A DNA stretch of 64,000 nt from CALXVA01 sp944393025 (GTDB taxonomy: Bacteria > Bacillota > Clostridia > TANB77 > CAG-508): the NCBI GenBank assembly GCA_963931445.1, contig OZ007016.1, positions 1,508,288-1,572,287 of the forward strand. The letters run 5' to 3'. The position numbers were made by a program, and so were the translations under genes. A model generated the notes under the pieces. That model did not search any database. It was not told the DNA's origin and saw nothing but the letters and a program-made list of their open reading frames with translations. Positions 9,800 through 18,872 of this stretch are shown one piece after another (positions within the stretch are counted from its first letter, which is position 1; every line of letters starts with the position of its first letter).

Positions 9800-10207
9800 T
9801 TACTTAATTCCTTCATCATTAAAAAATGTTTCTGTTGAATTTTTATCTACTGTTTCCGAATTGTTATTTGCATTTGTATTATTTTCATTTTCTATATTAC
9901 TATTATTTTCACTAGATAATGCAAATGGATTTGCTTTACCTTCTGAATAACTTCCACTTTGTTTGTATATATTTAAATCAGAATCTGTAACTTCATAAGT
10001 TACTTCAATTTTTTCTGATTCAGTTATTTCTTCTTCTATTTCATTTTTTACTTCATCAGGTGTAATATATGCTTCTTTCTCTGGTATAACTTTATTTATA
10101 GGAATATAGTCATAAAATAATATTCCTAATATTAATATTATTGCTATACTCAAGAGTAATATTATGACAATTTCCTTTATTACAGATTTTATCATATTTT
10201 CCTCCAT
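9800..10207 (-). CDS. Single-pass membrane protein of the pilus operon (possible PilP-like)
   Basis: 135 aa. The N-terminal transmembrane helix (about residues 11-32) is followed by an acidic linker, a short motif GKANPFA and an Asn/Ser-rich, probably disordered tail. The position directly after pilO and the PFxx-type motif resemble PilP, the partner of PilN/PilO in Gram-negative pili, but no lipobox is present and the match is too weak for a firm name. Confidence 0.6.
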   Translation of the reverse strand: MEENMIKSVIKEIVIILLLSIAIILILGILFYDYIPINKVIPEKEAYITPDEVKNEIEEEITESEKIEVTYEVTDSDLNIYKQSGSYSEGKANPFALSSENNSNIENENNTNANNNSETVDKNSTETFFNDEGIK

Positions 10208-10213
10208 TTCTAT

Positions 10214-10876
10214 TTATTGAGTAACTTCATTTGTTGTATTTTCTGATACATTATTTTCAGTTTCTTCATTTGTCTGCTTAACTTCTTCTGTGGTATTTTC
10301 TAATTTTATTTTTATATCTGTAACATTAAATGTTGCTTTTAAATTTTCTCCATCAGGTGTTAATATAAAATCATTTACTCTAAAATTAAGTTCACTATCT
10401 TCTTCTATTGCTGATATAAATTCAATAATTCCTACATATTTTCCAACCACTGTAAAATTTAAATCTTTTGTTATTTTATCACCTGCTGTTCCTTCTTTAA
10501 TGTCTAGTTTTAGATTAACTCCTTCTTTTCTTGCATGTCTACCTATTTTTACCCATAAATATTCTATATTGTACATTTCTTCTGTATTTGCTTTATTTAT
10601 TTCATTTTCTGTACTTATATTTGCTAATTTATAATAACTTTCTTTATTTGTCAATAATAATTCAACATTTTGATTTAATTCTGACTTTTTTGATTGTAAG
10701 TCACTTTTTATTTTTTTGTTAGTTTCATTTATTTTATTTGTTAAATCATTATTTAATTCTATAATTTGAGATACGCCTAATACTTGAAATGTACTTATTG
10801 ATAATCCTTGAAACATAGCAAAATATGCCAAAACAATTAATAATATTAGTAATATTAAAATCAAAAATTTTCTCAT
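10214..10876 (-). CDS. pilO: PilO-like alignment-subcomplex protein
   Basis: 220 aa: one transmembrane helix at residues 4-25, a coiled-coil stretch (about 40-75), a ferredoxin-like domain and a Thr/Glu/Asn-rich tail. This is the PilO architecture; PilO pairs with PilN to link the cytoplasmic PilM ring to the pilus. The start overlaps the pilMN stop (ATGA type), showing translational coupling and supporting the assignment. Confidence 0.8.
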   Translation of the reverse strand: MRKFLILILLILLIVLAYFAMFQGLSISTFQVLGVSQIIELNNDLTNKINETNKKIKSDLQSKKSELNQNVELLLTNKESYYKLANISTENEINKANTEEMYNIEYLWVKIGRHARKEGVNLKLDIKEGTAGDKITKDLNFTVVGKYVGIIEFISAIEEDSELNFRVNDFILTPDGENLKATFNVTDIKIKLENTTEEVKQTNEETENNVSENTTNEVTQ

Positions 10877-12489
10877 GGCATATCCCCCTCTATTACAATC
10901 TTAACAAACTCTTCTTGTTTTTCTCCTTGTGTTGAAACTACATTTTTTAAAATTCCATCTTCTTTAAGTTTTGCTTTAAAATATCCAAGTTCATCATAAT
11001 ATTTTGATTGTGCATTTATTACTATATGTTTATTATTATTAGCTGATGTATTCTCAATTTCTGTTATTTGAACTTGTTGAGGTATTACAGCCATTATTCT
11101 TATTAATAAGTTAGGAATAGAGCCCTTCATATTTAAATTATCTTCTACTTTATCATTAATATCTCTAAGATTGTTTTCCATGTCTTTATATTTACTTGCC
11201 TTTTGTTTCGTAGCATTTATATCATTGTCAACTAATTGTATTTGATTATCTGTATATTGTGCTACATCTTCTGCATCTGATATTTTATAATTTATTTGTT
11301 TATTTATATAAATAGAAAATAATGAATACAGAATTGTAAGTATTAATACTCCTGATGTCATTCTTAATAACCATTTTTCCGTATTATCAAGTTTTCCTTT
11401 TAAGCTAAAATCAATATTATGACTCTTTTTTTCTTTTTTAGTAAGACTCATATCTAATTTAAGCCATTCTGGTAATTGATCTGCAAAGCTTGTTTTTTTA
11501 AAATTCATATTTTTTATTCCATACCCTAAGCCTTGCATTGCAATAGCTATAGCAGAATTTACTTCGATATAATCTTTAATGTTTATTTTTAAATTTTCTG
11601 TTACAAAATATGGTTTTAATATTTCACATTTTTCATTGGTAAAAAATTCTTGAAAATATAAGTCTATATTGTTAACCACTGACATAGTTCCAGTTATATA
11701 AATTTTTTCATATTTAATAGTTGAATTTGCAATATATTCTTGTATATTTGTAACTATTTTGTATAAGGTTGGCATTATATAATTTAAGTTTTCATTTTCT
11801 TCTTCTTGAAGTTCTTTTCCTTCCATTGTATATATTGTGGATTCTTTACAAATTTCATATGCTTTTAAATATGAATTCTCTTTACTTGCTATTTGACTTA
11901 ATATTTCTTCAGATCCAAATTCCAATTTTTGAATATCATACACCTTTTGATTTATAATACTAGTAATCGTTGTTTGGCCTTCAATATTAACTATTAATAT
12001 ATTTTCTTTTGGTTTTATAGAAGCAACATTTGATATGCTTGTACCAATTGGAGTAATTGTTGATAGTTTATAATTTACCATTGATTGTGTTGTTTTTGAA
12101 ATTGAAGATTTATCTGATGAAATATGAATTATTTTTACTTTATCTTTATCATTAATTTCATTAGATATAGCATATCTTGTTTCAAAAGCATTTTTGTTAA
12201 TTTTTTTATCATAACAATATGATTCAAATTCTGTGTCAATTGCTTTTTTTAAATCGTTTTTATTTAGTAGACTAAACATATAAAAATAATTATATGCTTC
12301 TTCTGCTAAATTAACACTAATTGGTATATTGTAACTAAAAGTTTCAGATACTATTTGTTCAAGTGCCTCTCCTATTTTTTCATAAAATTTAACTCCAAAA
12401 GCTTCTACTTTTAAAATTTCTCTTTCCTTAGTTACTTTTGCATATTTAATTACATTTTTTTCTATATACAATCCTAAACAACTTGACAT
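10873..12489 (-). CDS. PilM-PilN fusion protein
   Basis: 538 aa. Residues 1 to about 340 form an actin-like PilM domain (start SSCLGLYIEKNVIKYAKV, later YITGTMSVVNNID and NSAIAIAMQGLGYG). The chain then has a transmembrane helix (about 373-393, MTSGVLILTILYSLFSIYI), a coiled coil and a C-terminal ferredoxin-like domain, exactly the PilN plan. PilM normally binds the N-terminal tail of PilN; here the two are one polypeptide. It is the first gene of the pilus operon; the RBS AAGGAG precedes the ATG. Confidence 0.88.
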   Translation of the reverse strand: MSSCLGLYIEKNVIKYAKVTKEREILKVEAFGVKFYEKIGEALEQIVSETFSYNIPISVNLAEEAYNYFYMFSLLNKNDLKKAIDTEFESYCYDKKINKNAFETRYAISNEINDKDKVKIIHISSDKSSISKTTQSMVNYKLSTITPIGTSISNVASIKPKENILIVNIEGQTTITSIINQKVYDIQKLEFGSEEILSQIASKENSYLKAYEICKESTIYTMEGKELQEEENENLNYIMPTLYKIVTNIQEYIANSTIKYEKIYITGTMSVVNNIDLYFQEFFTNEKCEILKPYFVTENLKINIKDYIEVNSAIAIAMQGLGYGIKNMNFKKTSFADQLPEWLKLDMSLTKKEKKSHNIDFSLKGKLDNTEKWLLRMTSGVLILTILYSLFSIYINKQINYKISDAEDVAQYTDNQIQLVDNDINATKQKASKYKDMENNLRDINDKVEDNLNMKGSIPNLLIRIMAVIPQQVQITEIENTSANNNKHIVINAQSKYYDELGYFKAKLKEDGILKNVVSTQGEKQEEFVKIVIEGDMP

Positions 12490-12676
12490 TTTATTCTCCT
12501 TTGTTTTTATTTACACCACTATTATATTTTGCAAAATGTAACAAATAATACTTGTATTTTTTACCTTTTCTAAATTTTCTACAACATAATCATAGTTCTG
12601 TTAATATTTTACCTTTTTTTTTTCAAAAGTCAATAATTATTGTTTTTTTTAACATAAATGTAATATTTTTGTAATA

Positions 12677-12696
12677 TTTTTGTAATATTACAAAAA
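12677..12696 (-). terminator. Perfect 20-bp palindrome after uppP
   Basis: TTTTTGTAATATTACAAAAA lies 9 bases past the uppP stop, embedded in three tandem copies of a GTAATATTTTT-like unit (about 12660-12690). It could act as a weak terminator or a binding site. Confidence 0.35.
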
Positions 12697-12704
12697 ATAT
12701 AATT

Positions 12705-13517
12705 TTAAATTCGTACAAATGCAAGAATTAATATTATTATTCCAAATATCATTCTATATATTGCAAAAATTTTAAAACTGCCCTTCTTTAGATAATTTAA
12801 AAGCCATTTTATAACAATTATTCCTACTATAAAACTTGTAAATACTCCTATAAAAAATGGTATACTAAAAATAAATTCTCCTTCTATAAGCTTAAGCATA
12901 CTAGCTGCAAAGACAATTGGTGTTGATAACATAAAAGAATACTTTGCAACAGATTCTCTATCTACGCCCATTGCTCTTCCAACAGTCATAGTTATGCCAG
13001 ATCTAGAAACTCCTGGTACAAATGCTAAGCATTGTGAAAGTCCTATTAAAAAACTTTGTTTAAAATTCATATTTTCATAGTTTGTATTAGATTTTGCTTT
13101 TTTATCAACCAAATATAAAATAATTCCCATTACTATTAATGAAATGGCAATTATTATTGGTTGTTTTAATGCATCACCTGCAAATTTATCTAATATTAAA
13201 CCAATTATACCACTTGGTATTGTTGCAATAACTAAATACCAAAACATTCTTCCTTCAGTTGTTTTTTCTTTTTTTATTACTTGATTATATCCGCCAATAA
13301 ATAAATTAATCCAATCTTTAAAAAAGAAAATTCCTATTGCTAAAAGTGTTCCAAAATGTAATGCTACATCAAATCCTTCAAATGCTATTTCAAATTCTGG
13401 ATTAGATGTCCAATTAAATATCCATGGTATAATATTCAAATGTCCTGAACTAGATATTGGTAATAATTCTGTTAATCCTTGTATAATACCTAATATTAAA
13501 GCTTGTAAAATAGTCAT
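12705..13517 (-). CDS. uppP: Undecaprenyl-diphosphatase (bacitracin resistance protein)
   Basis: 270 aa integral membrane enzyme that recycles undecaprenyl pyrophosphate to the monophosphate carrier for wall synthesis. The family motifs are clear: QGLTELLPISSSGH near the N-terminus (residues 14-27) and the PGVSRSG motif about residue 168, each in a membrane loop. Length and hydrophobicity are standard. It follows dpaA by 26 bases and is likely cotranscribed with it. Confidence 0.95.
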   Translation of the reverse strand: MTILQALILGIIQGLTELLPISSSGHLNIIPWIFNWTSNPEFEIAFEGFDVALHFGTLLAIGIFFFKDWINLFIGGYNQVIKKEKTTEGRMFWYLVIATIPSGIIGLILDKFAGDALKQPIIIAISLIVMGIILYLVDKKAKSNTNYENMNFKQSFLIGLSQCLAFVPGVSRSGITMTVGRAMGVDRESVAKYSFMLSTPIVFAASMLKLIEGEFIFSIPFFIGVFTSFIVGIIVIKWLLNYLKKGSFKIFAIYRMIFGIIILILAFVRI

Positions 13518-13543
13518 ATTTTTCCTCCTAATTTCAATATAAT

Positions 13544-14392
13544 TTATACTATATTTTTACTAATAATTTTTTTAATGTATTTTGCTGCTGTTTTTGGTGT
13601 TTCTCTTCCTGGAATTCCTAAAGCAACTATTAAATTCATTTTTTCTTTTTGTGCATATTCTTTATCTACTCCACCTGGGCTTGATGCTAAATCTATTATT
13701 AAGGTATTTTTATCTATTAATTTTAATTCTTTTTTGCCTAAAATTATATATGGAACTGTATTAATTATAATATCAAATTTATTTAAAAAATTTTGCAATT
13801 CATCATATTTTAGTGGAAAATATCTTTTCTCTCTTATCCAAGCTAAATCACTATCTTTTCTAGCTGTACAATATATATTTGCCCCGAGTGCACTGAATCT
13901 ATCACATAATATTTTTCCAATTTTTCCAAATCCACATATCAATACATTACTTTCGTGAATTGTTTCTTCTCTTTCATTAATTGCAATTTTTATTGTTCCT
14001 TCAACTGTTGGAATAGCATTTAAAATTGTTAGTTCTTCATCTTCTAATAAATCAATATTATTTATTGTTTTATCATCATAATAATCCTTAGGAATTTTTC
14101 CTGCTATAAAATATTTATTTTTTATTAATTCTTTTAATTTTTGTACTTTTATTTCTTTATCTGAAAATGGTGTATTTACATTTATTCCATCTTTTGTAAA
14201 TGGTATACTACTTATTATATATTTTGATGAACTAATGGCTGTTTCTAAATTTGCACAATTTATTATATTTTTTTCTTCTTTGTTATTAAAATATTTTTCA
14301 ATTCCAAATGTATACACTTTATTATTTTCATTTGCATATAGCTGTACTAATCTAATATTTCTTAAATCTCCACCTATTATACATATCTCCAT
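13544..14392 (-). CDS. dpaA: Dipicolinate synthase subunit A
   Basis: 282 aa. N-terminal domain with MEICIIGGDLRNIRLVQLY, then a Rossmann-like nucleotide-binding domain (VLICGFGKIGKILCDR about residues 148-163), the arrangement of DpaA/SpoVFA. With DpaB it makes dipicolinic acid from dihydrodipicolinate in the mother cell during sporulation, so the organism is very likely an endospore former. The usual partner dpaB is not adjacent; uppP follows instead. A strong hairpin stands just upstream of the start. Confidence 0.88.
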   Translation of the reverse strand: MEICIIGGDLRNIRLVQLYANENNKVYTFGIEKYFNNKEEKNIINCANLETAISSSKYIISSIPFTKDGINVNTPFSDKEIKVQKLKELIKNKYFIAGKIPKDYYDDKTINNIDLLEDEELTILNAIPTVEGTIKIAINEREETIHESNVLICGFGKIGKILCDRFSALGANIYCTARKDSDLAWIREKRYFPLKYDELQNFLNKFDIIINTVPYIILGKKELKLIDKNTLIIDLASSPGGVDKEYAQKEKMNLIVALGIPGRETPKTAAKYIKKIISKNIV

Positions 14393-14404
14393 AATTTAAA
14401 ATCA

Positions 14405-14441
14405 CATCCTCATATAATATTTATTCAATTATATGAGGATG
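14405..14441 (-). promoter_or_regulatory. Perfect hairpin immediately upstream of dpaA
   Basis: A perfect 14-bp stem (CATCCTCATATAAT and complement) with a 9-base loop ends 13 bases before the dpaA ATG; the GAGG that is the best Shine-Dalgarno candidate lies in its 3' arm. It may be the terminator of the upstream TPR gene, may hide the dpaA ribosome binding site in read-through RNA, or both. Confidence 0.6.
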
Positions 14442-14459
14442 GCATGTACTTTATATTTG

Positions 14460-15668
14460 TTAATTTTCTCTTTGTTTTTCCTCTTTTGCTATATAATTTT
14501 TTCCTAAATTTTTCATCATTGTTAGGTCATCATTATTTAGTTCACTTGTTAATGAACATGTTCTTGATAAATGATTTAATGCCCTTTTCTCTTTTAATAA
14601 TAATTTTGTTTTTTTGATTTCTTCTCTTTTCTCTTTTTCTGGCTTTTTCACTTCATTTTTTATAGGAGTAAATACAGTTTCCTTTTGCATTTTATCATAT
14701 AGTTTTGGATCAAGTTCTATTGCAATATTCATATAATTAGCTGATTTTTCTTTATCTCCTTTTAAAATAGCTACTTGTGATAAATAATAATATGAACCTG
14801 ATTCAACATCTTCTCCTTTTAAACTTTCTTTAAAAAACTTTTCTGCTTCTTCCAAATCTCCTGCAATTAATGCTATTTGTCCTAAACTTAATTTAGCATT
14901 ATATAATAATGAATTGATTTCTGCTGCTTTTTCGTAAAATTCCTTTGCTCTTTGAAAATCATTAGTCATTGTATATACCATTCCTAAATTATAATATAAA
15001 TCATAATTTCCTGGATTGTACCTTAATGCATTCATGTAAACATTAATAGCTTCTTTATATCTTTCATTTATATATAATATTTCTCCTAATAAGTTAGTTG
15101 CTTCATAATATTCTGGGTTCTTCTTTAAAATGTCTTGTAACATTATTATTGCTTCTTCAGTTTTTTTATCTTTTTCTAACAATTTAGCTATTTTATAATT
15201 TAATTTTATATCTTTATTATTTATTTGTGTAGCTCTAATGTATTCATCAACTGCAACAGAATAATTTTCTTCTTTTTCATATATTTCTGCTAAAGTTTTA
15301 TGTCCAATATAACTTTCAGGATATTTTTTTATAACTTTAAATAAATATTCTTTTGCCTTTTCTGCATTTCCTGAAGACATTGCAATTTTAGCTAATGTAA
15401 TATATAGAATTTCAGGAAAATCTACTTTTTTACTATATTCTAATATTAAAATAATTGCTGGTAATATTATTGACAATATATACATTATTATTTTAAATAT
15501 TATATTTAAATTTATATTAAAAAATAATTCTATAAAATTTATTACTATTCCAACAAATTCTAATCCAAGTATATATACATAAGTTGTGTCATTCTTTTTT
15601 ATAAATCTTCCAAAAACAATAATAAATATAGCAAAAGCCAAAATATTAAAAATTATTTTTTCAATCAA
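14460..15668 (-). CDS. Membrane-anchored TPR repeat protein
   Basis: 402 aa. Three hydrophobic segments occupy residues 1-80 and anchor the protein; from about residue 90 to 320 there are at least six tetratricopeptide repeats (for example the repeats around YYNLGMVYTMTNDFQRAKEFYEKA). The C-terminal 80 residues are Lys/Glu-rich. TPR arrays bind proteins; no specific partner can be named. It lies alone between the pyrophosphatase and dpaA. Confidence 0.8.
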   Translation of the reverse strand: MIEKIIFNILAFAIFIIVFGRFIKKNDTTYVYILGLEFVGIVINFIELFFNINLNIIFKIIMYILSIILPAIILILEYSKKVDFPEILYITLAKIAMSSGNAEKAKEYLFKVIKKYPESYIGHKTLAEIYEKEENYSVAVDEYIRATQINNKDIKLNYKIAKLLEKDKKTEEAIIMLQDILKKNPEYYEATNLLGEILYINERYKEAINVYMNALRYNPGNYDLYYNLGMVYTMTNDFQRAKEFYEKAAEINSLLYNAKLSLGQIALIAGDLEEAEKFFKESLKGEDVESGSYYYLSQVAILKGDKEKSANYMNIAIELDPKLYDKMQKETVFTPIKNEVKKPEKEKREEIKKTKLLLKEKRALNHLSRTCSLTSELNNDDLTMMKNLGKNYIAKEEKQREN

Positions 15669-15738
15669 TTATTTTCTCTCCTTTTTGAACCTAACATATT
15701 TAATTTGTATTTTTATCTTTGAGCTTTAAAAAACATTT

Positions 15739-16269
15739 TTAAAATTCAAAATTTTTTTCGTACCTTTTCATACATTTTTCTATTATTTTTTCTGCTTCTT
15801 CTCTTCCTAACATTCTATCTACAGTTGTTGTTTTTCCTTCTAATTGTTTATATACTTCAAAAAAATGTTTTATTTCATCAGATATATGGTTTGGCAATGC
15901 TGAAATATCATTATAGCCATTTAAATATGGATCTTTTTTAGATATTGCAATTATCTTTTCATCTTCTTCTCCACAATCATTCATAATAAGAACTCCTATT
16001 GGATAACATTCAACTAAAGTAAGAGGTTGAATTTCTTCATTGCATAAAATTAATACATCTAGTGGATCATTATCTTCTGCATAAGTTCTTGGAATAAATC
16101 CATAATTTGTTGGATAATGTGTAGCAGTATAAAGTACCCTATCTAATTTCAACATACCTGTTTCTTTATCTAATTCATATTTGTTTTTTCCACCTTTTGA
16201 GATTTCTACTACACTTACAAAATCACTTTTGGTAATTCTTTCTTTTTTTATATCATGCCATATATTCAT
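15739..16269 (-). CDS. ppa: Inorganic pyrophosphatase, family I
   Basis: 176 aa, the normal length for the soluble Mg-dependent family I enzyme that hydrolyses PPi. The signature EDNDPLDVLIL (DxDPxD metal site) lies about residues 63-75, and the ELDKETGML and NYGFIPRTY segments are conserved. Cytoplasmic. It is a stand-alone gene with its own upstream AT-rich region. Confidence 0.95.
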   Translation of the reverse strand: MNIWHDIKKERITKSDFVSVVEISKGGKNKYELDKETGMLKLDRVLYTATHYPTNYGFIPRTYAEDNDPLDVLILCNEEIQPLTLVECYPIGVLIMNDCGEEDEKIIAISKKDPYLNGYNDISALPNHISDEIKHFFEVYKQLEGKTTTVDRMLGREEAEKIIEKCMKRYEKNFEF

Positions 16270-16380
16270 TTTTTCTTAATTTCCTTTCTTTTATAACTTA
16301 TATTATTTTAATTTAAATTGCAAAATTTGTCTAGTAGTTTAATAAATATTAGTAATATTTCAAATTAGATAAAATATAAA

Positions 16381-16409
16381 TGAACTTTAAGGAATCTCCC
16401 TAAAGTTCA
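16381..16409 (-). terminator. Terminator after dapF-murE
   Basis: Stem TGAACTTTA / TAAAGTTCA with an 11-base loop, followed by TTTATATTTT on the minus strand. Confidence 0.75.
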
Positions 16410-16414
16410 CGATT

Positions 16415-18745
16415 TTAATTATATAATTTTTCTTCAGCCTTTTTTACTGCTTCTCTTTCATCCCAATAATATTGAACGCCTTTTATTTCTTGATATTGTT
16501 CATGTCCTTTTCCTATTAAAAGAATAATGTCTCCTTCTAAAGCATTTTTCATAGCGTATTCTATTGCTTCTTGTCTATCTTTTATTATAATATATTTTCC
16601 ACTACTTTTATTTAATCCAATTATTATATCATTATTAATAGATTCAATTTCTTCAAAACGAGGATTATCTTCAGTAAGAATAGTTAAACCCGCATATTTT
16701 CCTGATATTTCTCCCATATCATATCTTCTGTCTTTTGCTCTATTGCCTCCACCACCAAAAATGCACACAATTCTTTTTGGTTTGTATTCCATTATTGTTT
16801 CCATTAAATTTGTCATTTCATCTTCATTGTGAGCATAATCTATTATTAGCTTGTATTTTTCATTAGATACTGCAAGTTCCATTCTTCCTTTAACATAAGC
16901 TGATTCTAATGCCTTTTTCATTGATAATACTTTTATTCCTAATTCATTTGCTATTGTTATAGCGCATAATGAATTATATACTGAAAATCTACCTGGAATT
17001 GCCACTTCAAATTTATCATTTATTTTTCCTGTTGTATCAAATCCCATTCCCAAAAATTTTTCATTCATAATAAACTTAATGTCTTTAGCTCTCATATCTA
17101 CATTTTCAGAATTTATTCCGAATTTTATTATTTCACATGTGTAATTTTCAATAATATTTTGCCAATTTTTATCATCTACATTTATTATTCCTTTTTTGCA
17201 TTTTTGAAATAATAAACTCTTACATTTCATATATTCTTCAAAACTTTCATGTTCGTTTGGCCCTATATGTTCGTTAGATATATTTGTAAATACTCCATAA
17301 TCGAATATAAATCCATCTACTCTATGCATTTTTAATCCTTGAGAAGATACCTCCATAATTGCATATTTACAACCTTCTTCAACCATTTCTCTAAATAATC
17401 TCTGTACATCATAATTTTCAGGTGTTGTATTATGTAGTGATATTTTTCTTTTTCCTATGTATGCACCTATAGTTCCAATTAATCCAGCTTTTTCTCCATT
17501 TTCTTCAATCATCTTTTTTAGAATTGTTGAAGTAGATGTTTTACCTGCTGTTCCTGTTATTCCAACAGTAATTAGATCTTTTGATGGATATTTAAAATAT
17601 GCTGCAGATATTTCTGCCATAGCTTGTCTTGATGATTTTACTTTTAATACTGTTACATCCTCATTTATTTCTACATCTCTTTCTATAATAATAACTTTTG
17701 CACCTTTTTTTATTGCATCTGGTATATATTTATGCGAATCTGCAGTAAAACCAACCTTTGCTATATATAAATCATCTTTTTCTACTTTATTTGAATTATC
17801 CTTTATATCTGATATATCTACATCTAGACTTCCTTTTATAAGTTCATAATCCACATTTTCCACAAGTTTTCTTAAATTTGTTATTCTATATTTTTTTATA
17901 ATATCATCCACATCAATTTCAGATTCAAATACAGTATGTGATGGTCCTTTCATAAACATTTTACCTGTTTTCTCATCCCAATTTGTTTCCAAAATTCCAC
18001 CTATTTGGTGTACACTTACCTTTCTATCACATCTTCCTGTTAAAACTGCTGCAACTGTTGCCGTACAGCATCCTGTTCCACAACCTATTGTTTCTCCAGT
18101 TCCTCTTTCCCATTCTCTCATTTTTATATTGTTTCTGTCTATAACTTGTGCAAATGTAACATTGGTTTTATTCGGAAATATATCTGTTTTATACTCTATA
18201 GCTTTTCCATATTTCTCTACATCAAAATTATCTACATCATCTATAAACATTACACAATGAGGATTTCCCCATGAAACTGCAGTTATTTTAAATGTCTTGT
18301 CAAGTATTTTTACCTCTTGTTCTACAAATTCTGGTAATTTTGTATTTACAGGGATTAGACTAGTGTCTAATACAGGTTTGCCAATATTAGCTTCAATATT
18401 AACTGCTTTTCCATTTTCTACAGTTAATTTAACATGTTGAATTCCACCTAAAGTTTCTATTGTTAATTCTTCTTTATCAGTCAATTTATGATCATATACA
18501 TATTTACTTAAAGATCTTAAAGCGTTCCCACACATTTCTCCTTCTGTTCCATCCGGATTAAACATTCTCATTCTGAAATCTGCAACATCTGATTTGCAAA
18601 TTAAAACTAATCCATCAGAACCTACTCCAAAATGTCTATCACTTATATATTTCGCAAGTTCATGTACATTATTTATTTTTTGATTAATTGCATCTATATA
18701 TACATAGTCATTACCATAAGCTTGCATTTTTGTAAATTTTGTCAT
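16415..18745 (-). CDS. DapF-MurE fusion: diaminopimelate epimerase + UDP-MurNAc-tripeptide synthetase
   Basis: 776 aa from the chosen ATG at 18745, which follows AAGGAGAG (the frame is open to 18781). Residues 1 to about 290 are a complete DapF with both catalytic-cysteine motifs (EMCGNALRSL and GCGTGCCTA), converting LL- to meso-diaminopimelate. The rest is MurE: Walker A ITGTAGKTSTS, TTPENYDV substrate region and the DNPR motif characteristic of meso-DAP-adding enzymes. One polypeptide thus makes the amino acid and adds it to the peptidoglycan precursor. There is no stop or frameshift between domains. Confidence 0.93.
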   Translation of the reverse strand: MTKFTKMQAYGNDYVYIDAINQKINNVHELAKYISDRHFGVGSDGLVLICKSDVADFRMRMFNPDGTEGEMCGNALRSLSKYVYDHKLTDKEELTIETLGGIQHVKLTVENGKAVNIEANIGKPVLDTSLIPVNTKLPEFVEQEVKILDKTFKITAVSWGNPHCVMFIDDVDNFDVEKYGKAIEYKTDIFPNKTNVTFAQVIDRNNIKMREWERGTGETIGCGTGCCTATVAAVLTGRCDRKVSVHQIGGILETNWDEKTGKMFMKGPSHTVFESEIDVDDIIKKYRITNLRKLVENVDYELIKGSLDVDISDIKDNSNKVEKDDLYIAKVGFTADSHKYIPDAIKKGAKVIIIERDVEINEDVTVLKVKSSRQAMAEISAAYFKYPSKDLITVGITGTAGKTSTSTILKKMIEENGEKAGLIGTIGAYIGKRKISLHNTTPENYDVQRLFREMVEEGCKYAIMEVSSQGLKMHRVDGFIFDYGVFTNISNEHIGPNEHESFEEYMKCKSLLFQKCKKGIINVDDKNWQNIIENYTCEIIKFGINSENVDMRAKDIKFIMNEKFLGMGFDTTGKINDKFEVAIPGRFSVYNSLCAITIANELGIKVLSMKKALESAYVKGRMELAVSNEKYKLIIDYAHNEDEMTNLMETIMEYKPKRIVCIFGGGGNRAKDRRYDMGEISGKYAGLTILTEDNPRFEEIESINNDIIIGLNKSSGKYIIIKDRQEAIEYAMKNALEGDIILLIGKGHEQYQEIKGVQYYWDEREAVKKAEEKLYN

Positions 18746-18796
18746 AACTTTTACTCTCCTTATATAAAGTTTTTTGTGCATTTTTAAAATTCATTA

Positions 18797-18851
18797 GTGC
18801 AAAGTATATATAAAATATTTTAATTCAAAATATTTTATATATACTTTGCAC
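18797..18851 (-). terminator. Very long perfect hairpin terminator after the trans-sulfuration gene
   Basis: A 25-bp perfect stem, from GTGCAAAG to its complement, with a 5-base loop lies between the PLP enzyme stop and dapF-murE. It is followed on the minus strand by a short T-rich stretch. Confidence 0.7.
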
Positions 18852-18872
18852 CTAATATTTAAATGCTTTGAC

